Assembly: GCA_016288855.1 (NCBI GenBank)
Contig: JAEELJ010000038.1
Coordinates: 1-45,494 of the forward strand
DNA length: 45,494 bases
Direction of reading: 5' to 3'
From: Acholeplasmatales bacterium
GTDB lineage: Bacteria; Bacillota_I; Bacilli_A; Acholeplasmatales; Anaeroplasmataceae
Shown here: in pieces, positions 6,982-15,933 of the stretch
Layout: the number at the start of each line of letters is the position of its first letter
How positions within the stretch are numbered: position 1 is the stretch's first letter
The notes under the pieces: generated by a model
Database searches by the model: none
The model's input: only the letters and a program-made list of their open reading frames with translations
What the model was told of the DNA's origin: nothing
Made by a program: the position numbers and the translations under genes

Positions 6982-8225
6982 AAAAGAGATATTTTATTTT
7001 ATTAATTATCCTAAGTTTTATTATAGAAATTATTACAGTTATTATATTAGTAAATAATAGCTATAGCTATAAAAATGATACAATTAAAATCAATGAGCTT
7101 TCACATGAGATAGAATTAAATTTTAATGATATTACTAAATACCCTAACTATTATGATTATTCAATAATTGATGATAACGGTAATGTTATTTATAGTAGCT
7201 CTATAAATACATCTAAAAGCTTAACTGAAGCATATAAAAATAAAGATACAATTGTAGATATTAATATAGATTCAAATACTTATAAAATTTTAATTAATAA
7301 CAATTTAGAAGAATATATTAAAAATAATAATAGCTTTATTATTATAACAGTATTAGTAATATCTATAATTCAGCTAGCAATTATAATTACATATTTTATT
7401 TACCTACAAAAGAATATATTAAATCCTTTTAAGGATATGAAGGCTTACGCAACAAGAATATCTAGTGGAGATTTAGATATTCCACTTACAATGGATAAGG
7501 GGAATAATTTTGGCGCTTTTACTGAAAGTTTTGATATTATGAGAGAGGAATTAAAGAAAGCAAGAAAAAAAGAAAAGGAAGCTAATGATACTAAAAGAGA
7601 GTTAGTCGCAAAGCTTTCTCATGATATTAAAACACCAGTTTCATCTATTAAATCAACTAGTGAGCTTGGAAGTGCAATATCAAAGGATGAAAAGAATAAG
7701 TATTATTTTGATGTTATAAATGCTAAAGCGGATCAAATTAATACATTAGTTTCTAACTTATTGATTTCTTCCTTAGAGGATTTAGATAAAATTAGTATTT
7801 CACCTAAAAAATGTGAAAGTTTTATATTATATGATTTAATTAAGAATTCAGATTACCTAGTTAAGGTTTTAGAATATAAGATTCCACAAGTAAATATTTA
7901 TATAGATAGAATAAGATTACAGCAGGTAATTGATAATATTATTTCTAATTCATATAAATATGCAAATACTAATATTAATATAAATTCTTATATAGATAAT
8001 AGTTATTTATGCTTAGAGTTTATTGATTATGGTAGTGGTGTAGATGAATTAGAATTACCTTTACTTACTGAAAAGTTTAAGAGAGGAAGTAATTCAGAAT
8101 CAAAGGATGGAACTGGATTAGGGTTATATATTTCTAAAACATTTATTAATGAAATGGATGGCATTTTTGAGATTAAAAATGGTAATCCTGGGTTTATCGC
8201 AATTATAAAATTAAGAATTATTTAA
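6978..8225 (+). CDS. Sensor histidine kinase
   Basis: 415 residues. TM1 about 5-25, an extracytoplasmic domain of roughly 95 residues, TM2 about 119-142, HAMP linker about 145-197, HisKA with phospho-acceptor H215 (KLSHDIKTP), then HATPase_c with N-box IIDNIISNSYKYA-like residues, G1 DYGSG and G2 DGTGLGLYISK. All catalytic motifs are intact. The sizeable outside domain distinguishes it from BceS-type intramembrane kinases, so it may sense its ligand directly. Start overlaps the regulator stop by four bases. Confidence 0.9.
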   Translation: MKKRYFILLIILSFIIEIITVIILVNNSYSYKNDTIKINELSHEIELNFNDITKYPNYYDYSIIDDNGNVIYSSSINTSKSLTEAYKNKDTIVDINIDSNTYKILINNNLEEYIKNNNSFIIITVLVISIIQLAIIITYFIYLQKNILNPFKDMKAYATRISSGDLDIPLTMDKGNNFGAFTESFDIMREELKKARKKEKEANDTKRELVAKLSHDIKTPVSSIKSTSELGSAISKDEKNKYYFDVINAKADQINTLVSNLLISSLEDLDKISISPKKCESFILYDLIKNSDYLVKVLEYKIPQVNIYIDRIRLQQVIDNIISNSYKYANTNININSYIDNSYLCLEFIDYGSGVDELELPLLTEKFKRGSNSESKDGTGLGLYISKTFINEMDGIFEIKNGNPGFIAIIKLRII

Positions 8226-8290
8226 GAATTAGATAAAGATTGTTAAGATTTAAAAGTGTATTATAAGGCTGTAAAAAGGAGATATCAGTT

Positions 8291-9052
8291 ATGGAAGATA
8301 ATGTTATTATTGAAACAAAAAAACTATGTAAATCTTTTTCTAACGGTGGTGTTTTACAGCATGTATTAAAAAATATAGATTTAGAAATCTATAAAGGTGA
8401 TTTTACTGTTATAATGGGGGCTTCTGGTGCAGGAAAATCAACACTTTTATATGCACTATCTGGAATGGATAAGCCAACACTTGGTAATATTATATTTAAT
8501 GATAAGGATATAACTAAGCTTACAAGTGATGAGCTTGCGGTATTTAGGAGATATTCATCTGGATTTGTATTTCAATCAATTTATTTAATAGAGTCAATGT
8601 CTGTTTTAGATAATATTTTGGCTTCTGGATTATTAGTTAATAAAAATAAAAAGGAAGTTATTAATAATGCTAAAAAGATCTTAAAAGACTTAGATATTGA
8701 TGATGCATTATGGAATAAGTTCCCTAACCAAATGTCTGGTGGAGAATGCCAAAGGGTTGGAATTGCAAGAGCGTTAATTAATAATCCTAGTATCTTATTT
8801 GCAGATGAACCAACGGGTGCTCTAAATTCTAAGACAGGTAAGGATGTATTAGATGCCTTAACCTTGGCAAATGAAAACGGACAAACTATTGTGATGGTTA
8901 CACATGATATTACATCCGCAAGAAGAGCGAATCGTATAATCTATATTAAGGATGGAGAGATTTTTGGTGAATTAGATTTAGGAAAATATAAGAGTGAGGA
9001 TCAATTACGTCATCAAAAATTAAATGAATTTTTAGTGAATATGGGGTGGTAA
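8291..9052 (+). CDS. MacB/LolD-like ABC transporter ATP-binding protein
   Basis: 253 residues with Walker A GASGAGKST, Q-loop VFQS, signature MSGGECQR, Walker B ILFADEP and the TGALNS D-loop typical of the MacB/FtsE-like class. H-loop VTHD. It pairs with the FtsX-type permease one base downstream. Such mechanotransmission transporters export or displace antimicrobial peptides, or act on the envelope; the specific target is not visible. The preceding two-component genes suggest inducible expression. No strong promoter is seen in 8226-8290, but repeats TTAAGA-N16-TTAAGA (8222-8249) and the shared ATTGTTAAG lie there. Ribosome site AAAGGAGA. Confidence 0.88.
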   Translation: MEDNVIIETKKLCKSFSNGGVLQHVLKNIDLEIYKGDFTVIMGASGAGKSTLLYALSGMDKPTLGNIIFNDKDITKLTSDELAVFRRYSSGFVFQSIYLIESMSVLDNILASGLLVNKNKKEVINNAKKILKDLDIDDALWNKFPNQMSGGECQRVGIARALINNPSILFADEPTGALNSKTGKDVLDALTLANENGQTIVMVTHDITSARRANRIIYIKDGEIFGELDLGKYKSEDQLRHQKLNEFLVNMGW

Positions 9053-9053
9053 T

Positions 9054-11390
9054 ATGAAAGAAATATTGCTAGCAAAATCCCATTTTAAAAAGAAAAGAAG
9101 TATCTCTATTGCGATAGGATTAATTATAATTCTTGCATCATTTTTAATTGGAATAAGCCTATTATTAATTTTAGATGCCTATGGTAATCCAAAAAAATAT
9201 GCTAAAAAGCTTAATAGTGGAGATGGAATTTCTATAATATATAATGACCTAGATTCTATAGATTCTAATGTAATAAGTGATGCTTTAAGAGGGGCTTATT
9301 CTTATGAGGTTATAGATTATTCTTTTTTCCATGCAACATCTATTACATTTGGTTCTGGAGAGTTAGTTATAAATGTATTAATTAATGACTCTAAGTCTTT
9401 TAATAAAACAATTGATAGAAGTGAGATTGCATTAGAAGATACTAATATAAAAAATAATTATATTTACTTACCATATCAATTTCATACATCAGCTGATGTA
9501 AAAATTGGTGATACATATACATTAAACTTAAATTCTAAAAGATATGAATATAAGGTTAGAGGATTTATAAGTAATACATACTATGGATGTAATAATAGTG
9601 GATTTTATGAATTTATTTTAGATGATATTTCATATGAAGCATTTAGAAATGATAATAGTAGTAATAATTCATATGTTATTTCATTTAAGGTAAGTGAAAT
9701 TTCATCAAGTAGAATGCTACTTCAAATAACTAACGCTATTGCAAAAGCGAATTCAAATTCTAGTGTTGAAGGAACAACACTTGATGGTGTGTACTTTAAT
9801 AGAGGATTTATGGCTTTAATATTAGCTATATCATTTATTATGGTTTCTTTAATATTATTAATTGTTGTAATATTTATGCTATTTAATTCTATTTCTGATT
9901 TTATTAAAGAAAACATGAAGGAAATAGGTGCCTTAAAGGCAATGGGATATACAACAAAGAATATAGTAATATCATTATTATTACAGTTCTTAATTTTATC
10001 TATTATAGGTTCAATATTAGGTGTTATATTAAGCTATATTGGAATGCCTTTAATTGGAATCTTAATTGAAAAGCAGCAAGGATTACCATATAATGTTGCA
10101 TTTAATTTTATTGCGGTATTTGTACCAATAGTATTTATAGTATTATTTACTCAGGTGTTAGTTTTAATTTCTACAAGAAAGATTTATAAAATAGAACCAA
10201 TTGTTGCCTTAAGAGAAGGATTAAATACTTATAATTTTAAGAAAAATAGAGTTCCTTTAGATAAAGGTAATATTGGATTAAATTTAAGTCTATCACTTAA
10301 AACTTTATTTAATAACATTGGTCAAAATATTATCACATTCTTTGTTGTTGGATTTATTACATTTACATGTGTTGTTGCATTATTAATGTTTGAAAACTTT
10401 AATAGACATCCAAAAATTGATATGCTAACATTTGAAACATGTAGTGGTGTTGTTGCAATTGATAGTGAATATAAGGATTCATTATATCAATATCTAGAAG
10501 ATAGAAGTGATGTCACTAATGTTAAAAATATGATTAATTTAAATCTTATTTATAAAGATAATGAAGATTCAGTATTCTCATATATAATTGATGATATCAA
10601 TAAGCTTAATAATAAAAATGTATGCTATAAGGGTAGATTACCTATTTATGATAATGAAATTGCATTAAGTGGTAAATTCTTAAGTAATTATAAAATTAGT
10701 GTTGGTGATGAAATAGAATTTATGTATGCAGGTAATAAGCAAAAATTCTTAATTTCTGGTGCCATTCAAACAACTAATAATGGCGGAAGAGAAGCTTTGT
10801 TATCTTTTGATGCTGCAAGTAGATTTACTGATTTAACAAGCGCACCTGGTTATTTATGGTTTGATTCTGATGTTGATGCAGATATTATATTCGATGATTG
10901 TATTCAAATTTATCAAGATCATATTATTACTACTATGAATTTTAATAAGGTAATGGATGCAGGTATTAAGAATTTTAAATCTATTGCGTTAGTTATGCTT
11001 ATTGCAATGCTAGTAATTTCTTCTTTAATTATATTATTAGTTCTATATTTATTAATTAAGTCATTAATGAGAAAGAAGAAAAAGGAATATGGTATATTAA
11101 AGGCTTTAGGATATAAAACATCAGATTTAGTATTACAAACAGCTATATCTTTTATGCCATCAATTATTATATCTGTTGCTTTATTCTCAGTTCTTTCATA
11201 TTTCCTTGCAAATCCATATATGAATTTGATAATGGTTAATTTTGGAATTATGAAATGTAATTTTTCAATTCCTGTTTTAGGTGTTTTATTAATTGGAATA
11301 TTACTAGTTTTAATATCATTCTTATTTGCAATATTTGAATCAAGAAGAATAAAGAAAATAGAACCATATAAGCTATTAATAACTGAATAA
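9054..11390 (+). CDS. FtsX-type ABC transporter permease
   Basis: 778 residues. A signal-anchor TM at about 18-42, a large extracytoplasmic domain to about 250, an FtsX block of three TMs (about 255-375) containing the coupling segment KEIGALKAMGYTTKNI, a TM near 420-445, a second extracytoplasmic domain, and a second FtsX block (about 640-770) with KKEYGILKALGYKTSDL. The two blocks are internal repeats, giving about eight TMs. It forms the membrane part of the transporter with the ATPase at 8291. The length exceeds BceB-type permeases and the two large outer domains suggest substrate handling outside the membrane. Followed by a strong terminator. Confidence 0.87.
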   Translation: MKEILLAKSHFKKKRSISIAIGLIIILASFLIGISLLLILDAYGNPKKYAKKLNSGDGISIIYNDLDSIDSNVISDALRGAYSYEVIDYSFFHATSITFGSGELVINVLINDSKSFNKTIDRSEIALEDTNIKNNYIYLPYQFHTSADVKIGDTYTLNLNSKRYEYKVRGFISNTYYGCNNSGFYEFILDDISYEAFRNDNSSNNSYVISFKVSEISSSRMLLQITNAIAKANSNSSVEGTTLDGVYFNRGFMALILAISFIMVSLILLIVVIFMLFNSISDFIKENMKEIGALKAMGYTTKNIVISLLLQFLILSIIGSILGVILSYIGMPLIGILIEKQQGLPYNVAFNFIAVFVPIVFIVLFTQVLVLISTRKIYKIEPIVALREGLNTYNFKKNRVPLDKGNIGLNLSLSLKTLFNNIGQNIITFFVVGFITFTCVVALLMFENFNRHPKIDMLTFETCSGVVAIDSEYKDSLYQYLEDRSDVTNVKNMINLNLIYKDNEDSVFSYIIDDINKLNNKNVCYKGRLPIYDNEIALSGKFLSNYKISVGDEIEFMYAGNKQKFLISGAIQTTNNGGREALLSFDAASRFTDLTSAPGYLWFDSDVDADIIFDDCIQIYQDHIITTMNFNKVMDAGIKNFKSIALVMLIAMLVISSLIILLVLYLLIKSLMRKKKKEYGILKALGYKTSDLVLQTAISFMPSIIISVALFSVLSYFLANPYMNLIMVNFGIMKCNFSIPVLGVLLIGILLVLISFLFAIFESRRIKKIEPYKLLITE

Positions 11391-11396
11391 AATTTT

Positions 11397-11424
11397 ATCC
11401 TCATCTTTATTGATGAGGATTTTT
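11397..11424 (+). terminator. Rho-independent terminator
   Basis: ATCCTCATC (11397-11405), loop TTTATT, GATGAGGAT (11412-11420), then T. A-tract on the left side makes it usable in both directions. Confidence 0.9.
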
Positions 11425-11460
11425 AAATGTGTTCATAAATATCATAAAGGTCCGAAATGC

Positions 11461-11488
11461 TTGAAAATACTATTAAATGTGCTATTAT
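11461..11488 (+). promoter_or_regulatory. Promoter of the BspA-like lipoprotein gene
   Basis: TTGAAA (11461-11466), 16 bp, TATTAT (11483-11488) with an extended TGC before it. A second hexamer TATAAT at 11488-11493 overlaps but is 21 bp from the -35. Confidence 0.6.
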
Positions 11489-11536
11489 ATAATTATAGAT
11501 ACGATAGTTATGAATTAAATATTTTGGAGGTAGCTT

Positions 11537-14500
11537 ATGAGTAAAACAAAGTCTTTTTTGTCTTTATTCTTTTTAGGAATATTAGGCTTCACAATTGTTT
11601 CATGTGGCGAAAGTAGCAATACTTTAACAAATACTCAAAGTAATACTACAACTAAAACTGTAGTAACAACTACTAACCCACATATTGAAACTACAACAGA
11701 AAATACAAAAACTGATGTAGATACAACAACCGTTAATACTACAACACAAAATCATACATCAACTATACATGATGTTACATCTTCACATAATACTACAACA
11801 TATTATGAAACAACAACAGAAGGTCATATTCATAATATGTATTTCCATTGTGCAAATCCTGCATCTTGTACAGATGATGGAAATTATGAATATTATGAAT
11901 GCCTTGATTGTGGTAAATGCTATTATGATTTTGAAGGTAAAACAGAAATTTATGATATTGTTGAACATGCATATGGGCATGATTTAGTACATCATCAATA
12001 TCAAGAACCTACATTATATTCTCTAGGTAATATAGAATACTGGGAATGTGTAAGATGTGAAGAAAAATTTAGTGATGAAGATGGACTTCATCCACTAGAA
12101 ATAGACCCAGTAATTCCTATGTTAGAAAGAAAATATATTTTTAGTAAAGATAATGTATTTATTGAAAACGATTATGTATACATAATTATATATGATGAAA
12201 ATGATACTGATTTCGAGTGTACAGTTTATGGAACATATGAAGTAAATATTGAACCTGTAACATGTCTAGAAGATGGATGTAGGACAACTACAGTCAGATT
12301 TACTGCAGATAGTATTAATTTATATTTAGGAAAAGAAGTATTAGATTCTAATTTAGAGTATGTATTTGAAACTACAATTGAAGCTAAAGGGCATACATAT
12401 TCTTATGAATGGAATTATGATTATGAATATCATTGGCATGATGCAACATGTGGCCATGATGTGACAACAGAAAAAGAAGCACATGAAATGGGTGAATGGA
12501 AGATTATGGCTCCAACCGCATCAACAAACGGTAAAGAAACTAGAAGTTGTACTAAATGTGGTTATACTGAAACTATAATAATACCATCTTACATGGTATT
12601 TGAAAGCTATAATGGTGGTTATAGAGCATCATTAAGAAAATATGATGATAAAGGTTATTCATATGAATATAATGGACCAAGCCATTTAATTATTCCTGAA
12701 ACTTATAATGGATTAAATGTGGTTGCGTTAGGTACAATTGATAATGAATTAATAGATGAGATTACAATCCCTAGATATGTAAAAGAATTATATACTCTAG
12801 GATCATCAATAAAGAAGATTCATTGGAATTGTAGTTATATTGATAATAATATGCTAAAGTATATCAATCAATTATCATTAGATGATTTCATTATTGAAAA
12901 TTACGGAACTATTACATTTGATGGAAGAGTTAAGCCGATCAATACTAAGAAATATACAGTTGATTCATCTTGCTATAGATACGCTGATGTTGATGGAATG
13001 CTATTTAGTACAGATTATAAGACTTTAATTTCATGTCCATTACTATATAAAGATGACGTAATTGATCTATCAAAATATGATACATTAATTATTATTGATA
13101 GCTGTGCATTCTTAAGCAATAATGCAAAGGAAATAATATTCCCAGCTAGCCTAGAACAAATTAGAAATTGTGCATTACAATATTCTCATATTGAAACATT
13201 AACAATTCCTAAAAAAGTTAATATGATTGGAATAGCTGCATTTAGTGAATGTGAATCATTAACAACAGTATATTTCAATGCATCTAATGTTAGTATTTCA
13301 TATAATAGTGATTATTCAACCTCACCTATTTTCTCACTATGTCCTCAATTAACTACATTGTATGTTGGTAATAGTGAAAATATAGTAAAAGTAATAAGTA
13401 AAAATACATTCCGTAGTACTAACAATTTAGTTAATGTATATATCCAAGATGGAATTGAGGCAATTGAAGAATATGCATTTATGAATTCTGGTGTTAAGGA
13501 ATTAGTAATTCCTGATACAATTGAATATATTCATAAATACGCTTTTGATGGTATAAGATTTGATAAGCTTACAGTTAAGGCAATTACATTACCTTATACT
13601 TCTATAAATGAATTAGTTATAACTGATGGAGATACCATAACTTATGATATGTTAGTTGATTTATATCATTTAGGTAAAGTAACATTACCTGAAGGTTTAA
13701 CATCTATAGATACTAAGGCATTCTATACTAAAGATATAGAAGAAATAAATTTACCATCAACTCTTTTAAATATTGGTGATAATGCATTCTATAACTGTTC
13801 TTCATTAAAATCTATAGATATTCCTAATAGTGTATCAAATATTGGTGAAAGAGCATTTTCTGGTTGTAGCAATCTAACTAAATTTAGCTTCCCAGATGGA
13901 ATAACAAAGTTAAATAATTATGTATTAAGTTCATGTGCAAAGCTAGAAGAAATATTTGTTCCAACATCAGTAACTCAATATGGTAGTTCTCCATTCTATG
14001 ATGATAATAATATCAAAATAGCAACAGGTCCTTTAAGCATATTTAGTTATATTCGTTATAGTGTTATAACATTTAATGGAACATCAGGTAATAAGTTATA
14101 CTTGGATTCTTATACATCAGTTCGTAATTTAACATTACCTAATACTATTGAAGAATTTAGCTTAAATGATAATACTTCAGTTGAATATATTGTAATTGAT
14201 GGATTTAAATATATTACTGATATTAATGGTAATCCAGTAGTATTATTAGGAGTAGAAGATAATACTATTGATACTTTAATAGTTAAAGAAACAGTTAAAG
14301 TTATTTCAGATAATGCATTTAATGGAAATACTACATTAAAGGAAGTAGATTTGAATGATGGTTTATATTCAATTATGGCAAACGCATTTACAGGCTGTAG
14401 TTCATTAGAATATATTTATATTCCTAAAAATGTAACTACTATTGGATGGGGAGCATTCTCTTATTGTACATCATTAACTGAAGTTACATTTGAAGATGAA

Positions 14501-15829
14501 AGTAACTATACTGGTACAAATAGAATATTTGGTGGAAGTAATGCAATTGAATCTATTACATGCCCAGCAAATGTATTATATGATGGATTTGTAATGAATG
14601 ATCAGACATCCCAACAAGCATTAAAGTATGTATCAATTAATGGTGGTACATATATTCCTTCAAATGCTTTATATAATGCTATTAACGTAAGTCATATTGT
14701 AATTCCTGATTACATTGAATCAATTGAAGAATATGCATTCTATAATAGTGGAATAAAAGGAGTAGATTTAAGTAAGAATATTACAAGAATTTATGAGAGA
14801 ACATTCTATAATAGTAAATTAGAGTCAATCTACATTCCAAAAAATATTAAAATTATTGATAAGGAAGCATTCTATAACTGTCCATTAGAACGTGTATCTT
14901 TTGAAGAAGGTTCATTGCTTGAATCAATTGGAAATTATGCATTTAATGGTGGAAAGTTTACTGAATTTAAGATTCCAAAATCAGTTACAAGTATTGGTGT
15001 AGGTGCATTCTATGAATGTAGTAATCTATTATCAGTTAGTATTCCATCAAGTGTGACTGTAATATTAGAAAATACATTCTATAAATGTATGAGCTTAACT
15101 ATTATTGTAATTCCTAATTCTATTACAAAGATTAGTGATGGTGCATTTGCATTCTGTAAAGTAGCATCAAGCGTAGTATTTGAAGAAGGATCAAGCTTAA
15201 ATTATATAGGCTCAGATGCATTTAAATATTGCCAAGGCTTAGAAACTATAGAAGTTCCTACAAGTGTTACATTTATTGGTGAATATGCATTCTCATATTG
15301 TAGTCAACTTAAGAGTGCAACTCTACCATTTGCTGGTACAAAGGTTTATACAAGTAGTGATGATGTGAAATATCCAGTTGCAATTCTATTTACTTCATCT
15401 AGAGATTCAACAGAATATCAAAGCATTGAGTGTAAATATGTAAGCTATTCTACAGGTTCTAGAAGAATGGTTGATGAAGTTTATTATGTTCCAAAATCAT
15501 TAACTAGTATAACAATTAATGGTGGAGGAAAGATTACAGAATACGCATTCTATGGCTATGATATATTAGAAGAGATTACACTTGCTCCATCAGTAAAAGA
15601 AATTGAGGCATATGCATTTTCTAAATGTAGTAATTTAACAACTTTAAATTTAAGAAATACATTAGAAAAGATTGGATCTTCAGTATTAGAGGATACATAT
15701 ATTACAAATATCAATTATAATGGAACAATATCACAATGGAATAGTATAGAAAAGAGCGATTTCTGGAAATATAATTGCTACACATTACAAACTATTACAT
15801 GTACAGATGGTGTAATTAATATAAGCTAA
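11537..15829 (+). CDS. BspA-like leucine-rich-repeat surface lipoprotein
   Basis: 1430 residues. Lipoprotein signal with lipobox IVSC (C23), then a Thr-rich linker (about 30-95) of the kind that spans the wall. Three short CxxC modules follow: CLDC at 122-125 in a TDDGNYEYYECLDCGK context, CVRC at 171-174, and SCTKCG near 336; such paired-Cys modules are common in surface proteins of gut Firmicutes. From about 350 to the end there are many LRR_5 (BspA-type) repeats with the recurring pattern IPxxVxxIGxxAFxxCxxL. No sortase signal, so the anchor is lipid. Role: adhesion or host/biofilm protein interaction is usual for the family; the ligand is unknown. Single-gene unit with its own promoter and terminator. 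Confidence 0.88.
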   Translation: MSKTKSFLSLFFLGILGFTIVSCGESSNTLTNTQSNTTTKTVVTTTNPHIETTTENTKTDVDTTTVNTTTQNHTSTIHDVTSSHNTTTYYETTTEGHIHNMYFHCANPASCTDDGNYEYYECLDCGKCYYDFEGKTEIYDIVEHAYGHDLVHHQYQEPTLYSLGNIEYWECVRCEEKFSDEDGLHPLEIDPVIPMLERKYIFSKDNVFIENDYVYIIIYDENDTDFECTVYGTYEVNIEPVTCLEDGCRTTTVRFTADSINLYLGKEVLDSNLEYVFETTIEAKGHTYSYEWNYDYEYHWHDATCGHDVTTEKEAHEMGEWKIMAPTASTNGKETRSCTKCGYTETIIIPSYMVFESYNGGYRASLRKYDDKGYSYEYNGPSHLIIPETYNGLNVVALGTIDNELIDEITIPRYVKELYTLGSSIKKIHWNCSYIDNNMLKYINQLSLDDFIIENYGTITFDGRVKPINTKKYTVDSSCYRYADVDGMLFSTDYKTLISCPLLYKDDVIDLSKYDTLIIIDSCAFLSNNAKEIIFPASLEQIRNCALQYSHIETLTIPKKVNMIGIAAFSECESLTTVYFNASNVSISYNSDYSTSPIFSLCPQLTTLYVGNSENIVKVISKNTFRSTNNLVNVYIQDGIEAIEEYAFMNSGVKELVIPDTIEYIHKYAFDGIRFDKLTVKAITLPYTSINELVITDGDTITYDMLVDLYHLGKVTLPEGLTSIDTKAFYTKDIEEINLPSTLLNIGDNAFYNCSSLKSIDIPNSVSNIGERAFSGCSNLTKFSFPDGITKLNNYVLSSCAKLEEIFVPTSVTQYGSSPFYDDNNIKIATGPLSIFSYIRYSVITFNGTSGNKLYLDSYTSVRNLTLPNTIEEFSLNDNTSVEYIVIDGFKYITDINGNPVVLLGVEDNTIDTLIVKETVKVISDNAFNGNTTLKEVDLNDGLYSIMANAFTGCSSLEYIYIPKNVTTIGWGAFSYCTSLTEVTFEDESNYTGTNRIFGGSNAIESITCPANVLYDGFVMNDQTSQQALKYVSINGGTYIPSNALYNAINVSHIVIPDYIESIEEYAFYNSGIKGVDLSKNITRIYERTFYNSKLESIYIPKNIKIIDKEAFYNCPLERVSFEEGSLLESIGNYAFNGGKFTEFKIPKSVTSIGVGAFYECSNLLSVSIPSSVTVILENTFYKCMSLTIIVIPNSITKISDGAFAFCKVASSVVFEEGSSLNYIGSDAFKYCQGLETIEVPTSVTFIGEYAFSYCSQLKSATLPFAGTKVYTSSDDVKYPVAILFTSSRDSTEYQSIECKYVSYSTGSRRMVDEVYYVPKSLTSITINGGGKITEYAFYGYDILEEITLAPSVKEIEAYAFSKCSNLTTLNLRNTLEKIGSSVLEDTYITNINYNGTISQWNSIEKSDFWKYNCYTLQTITCTDGVINIS

Positions 15830-15837
15830 TATAATAA

Positions 15838-15874
15838 ATGTCCTATATAGAACAATCTATATAGGGCATTTTTT
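15838..15874 (+). terminator. Rho-independent terminator
   Basis: A 14-bp near-perfect stem (15838-15851 with 15856-15869, loop ACAA) followed by T to 15874. Confidence 0.9.
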
Positions 15875-15907
15875 AATGCTATAAATATTTTAAATATTTA
15901 TTTATTA

Positions 15908-15916
15908 TGCTAAAAT
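15908..15916 (+). promoter_or_regulatory. Extended -10 promoter
   Basis: TGCTAAAAT at 15908-15916 with a weak TTTTAA 17 bp upstream (15888-15893). It precedes the ribosome site AGGTGA of the glycosidase gene. Confidence 0.45.
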
Positions 15917-15933
15917 AAATAGTAGGTGATTGT

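Noticed and set aside
10919-11404. 161-codon minus-strand open frame
   Set aside because: It mirrors the coding frame of the FtsX permease on the other strand, has no ribosome site or promoter, and its composition is that of a reverse-strand shadow in A+T-rich DNA.
11769-11987. 72-codon plus-strand frame within the BspA-like gene
   Set aside because: Overlaps the Thr-rich and CxxC region in another frame; a product of repeated ACA/CAT codons, not a gene.
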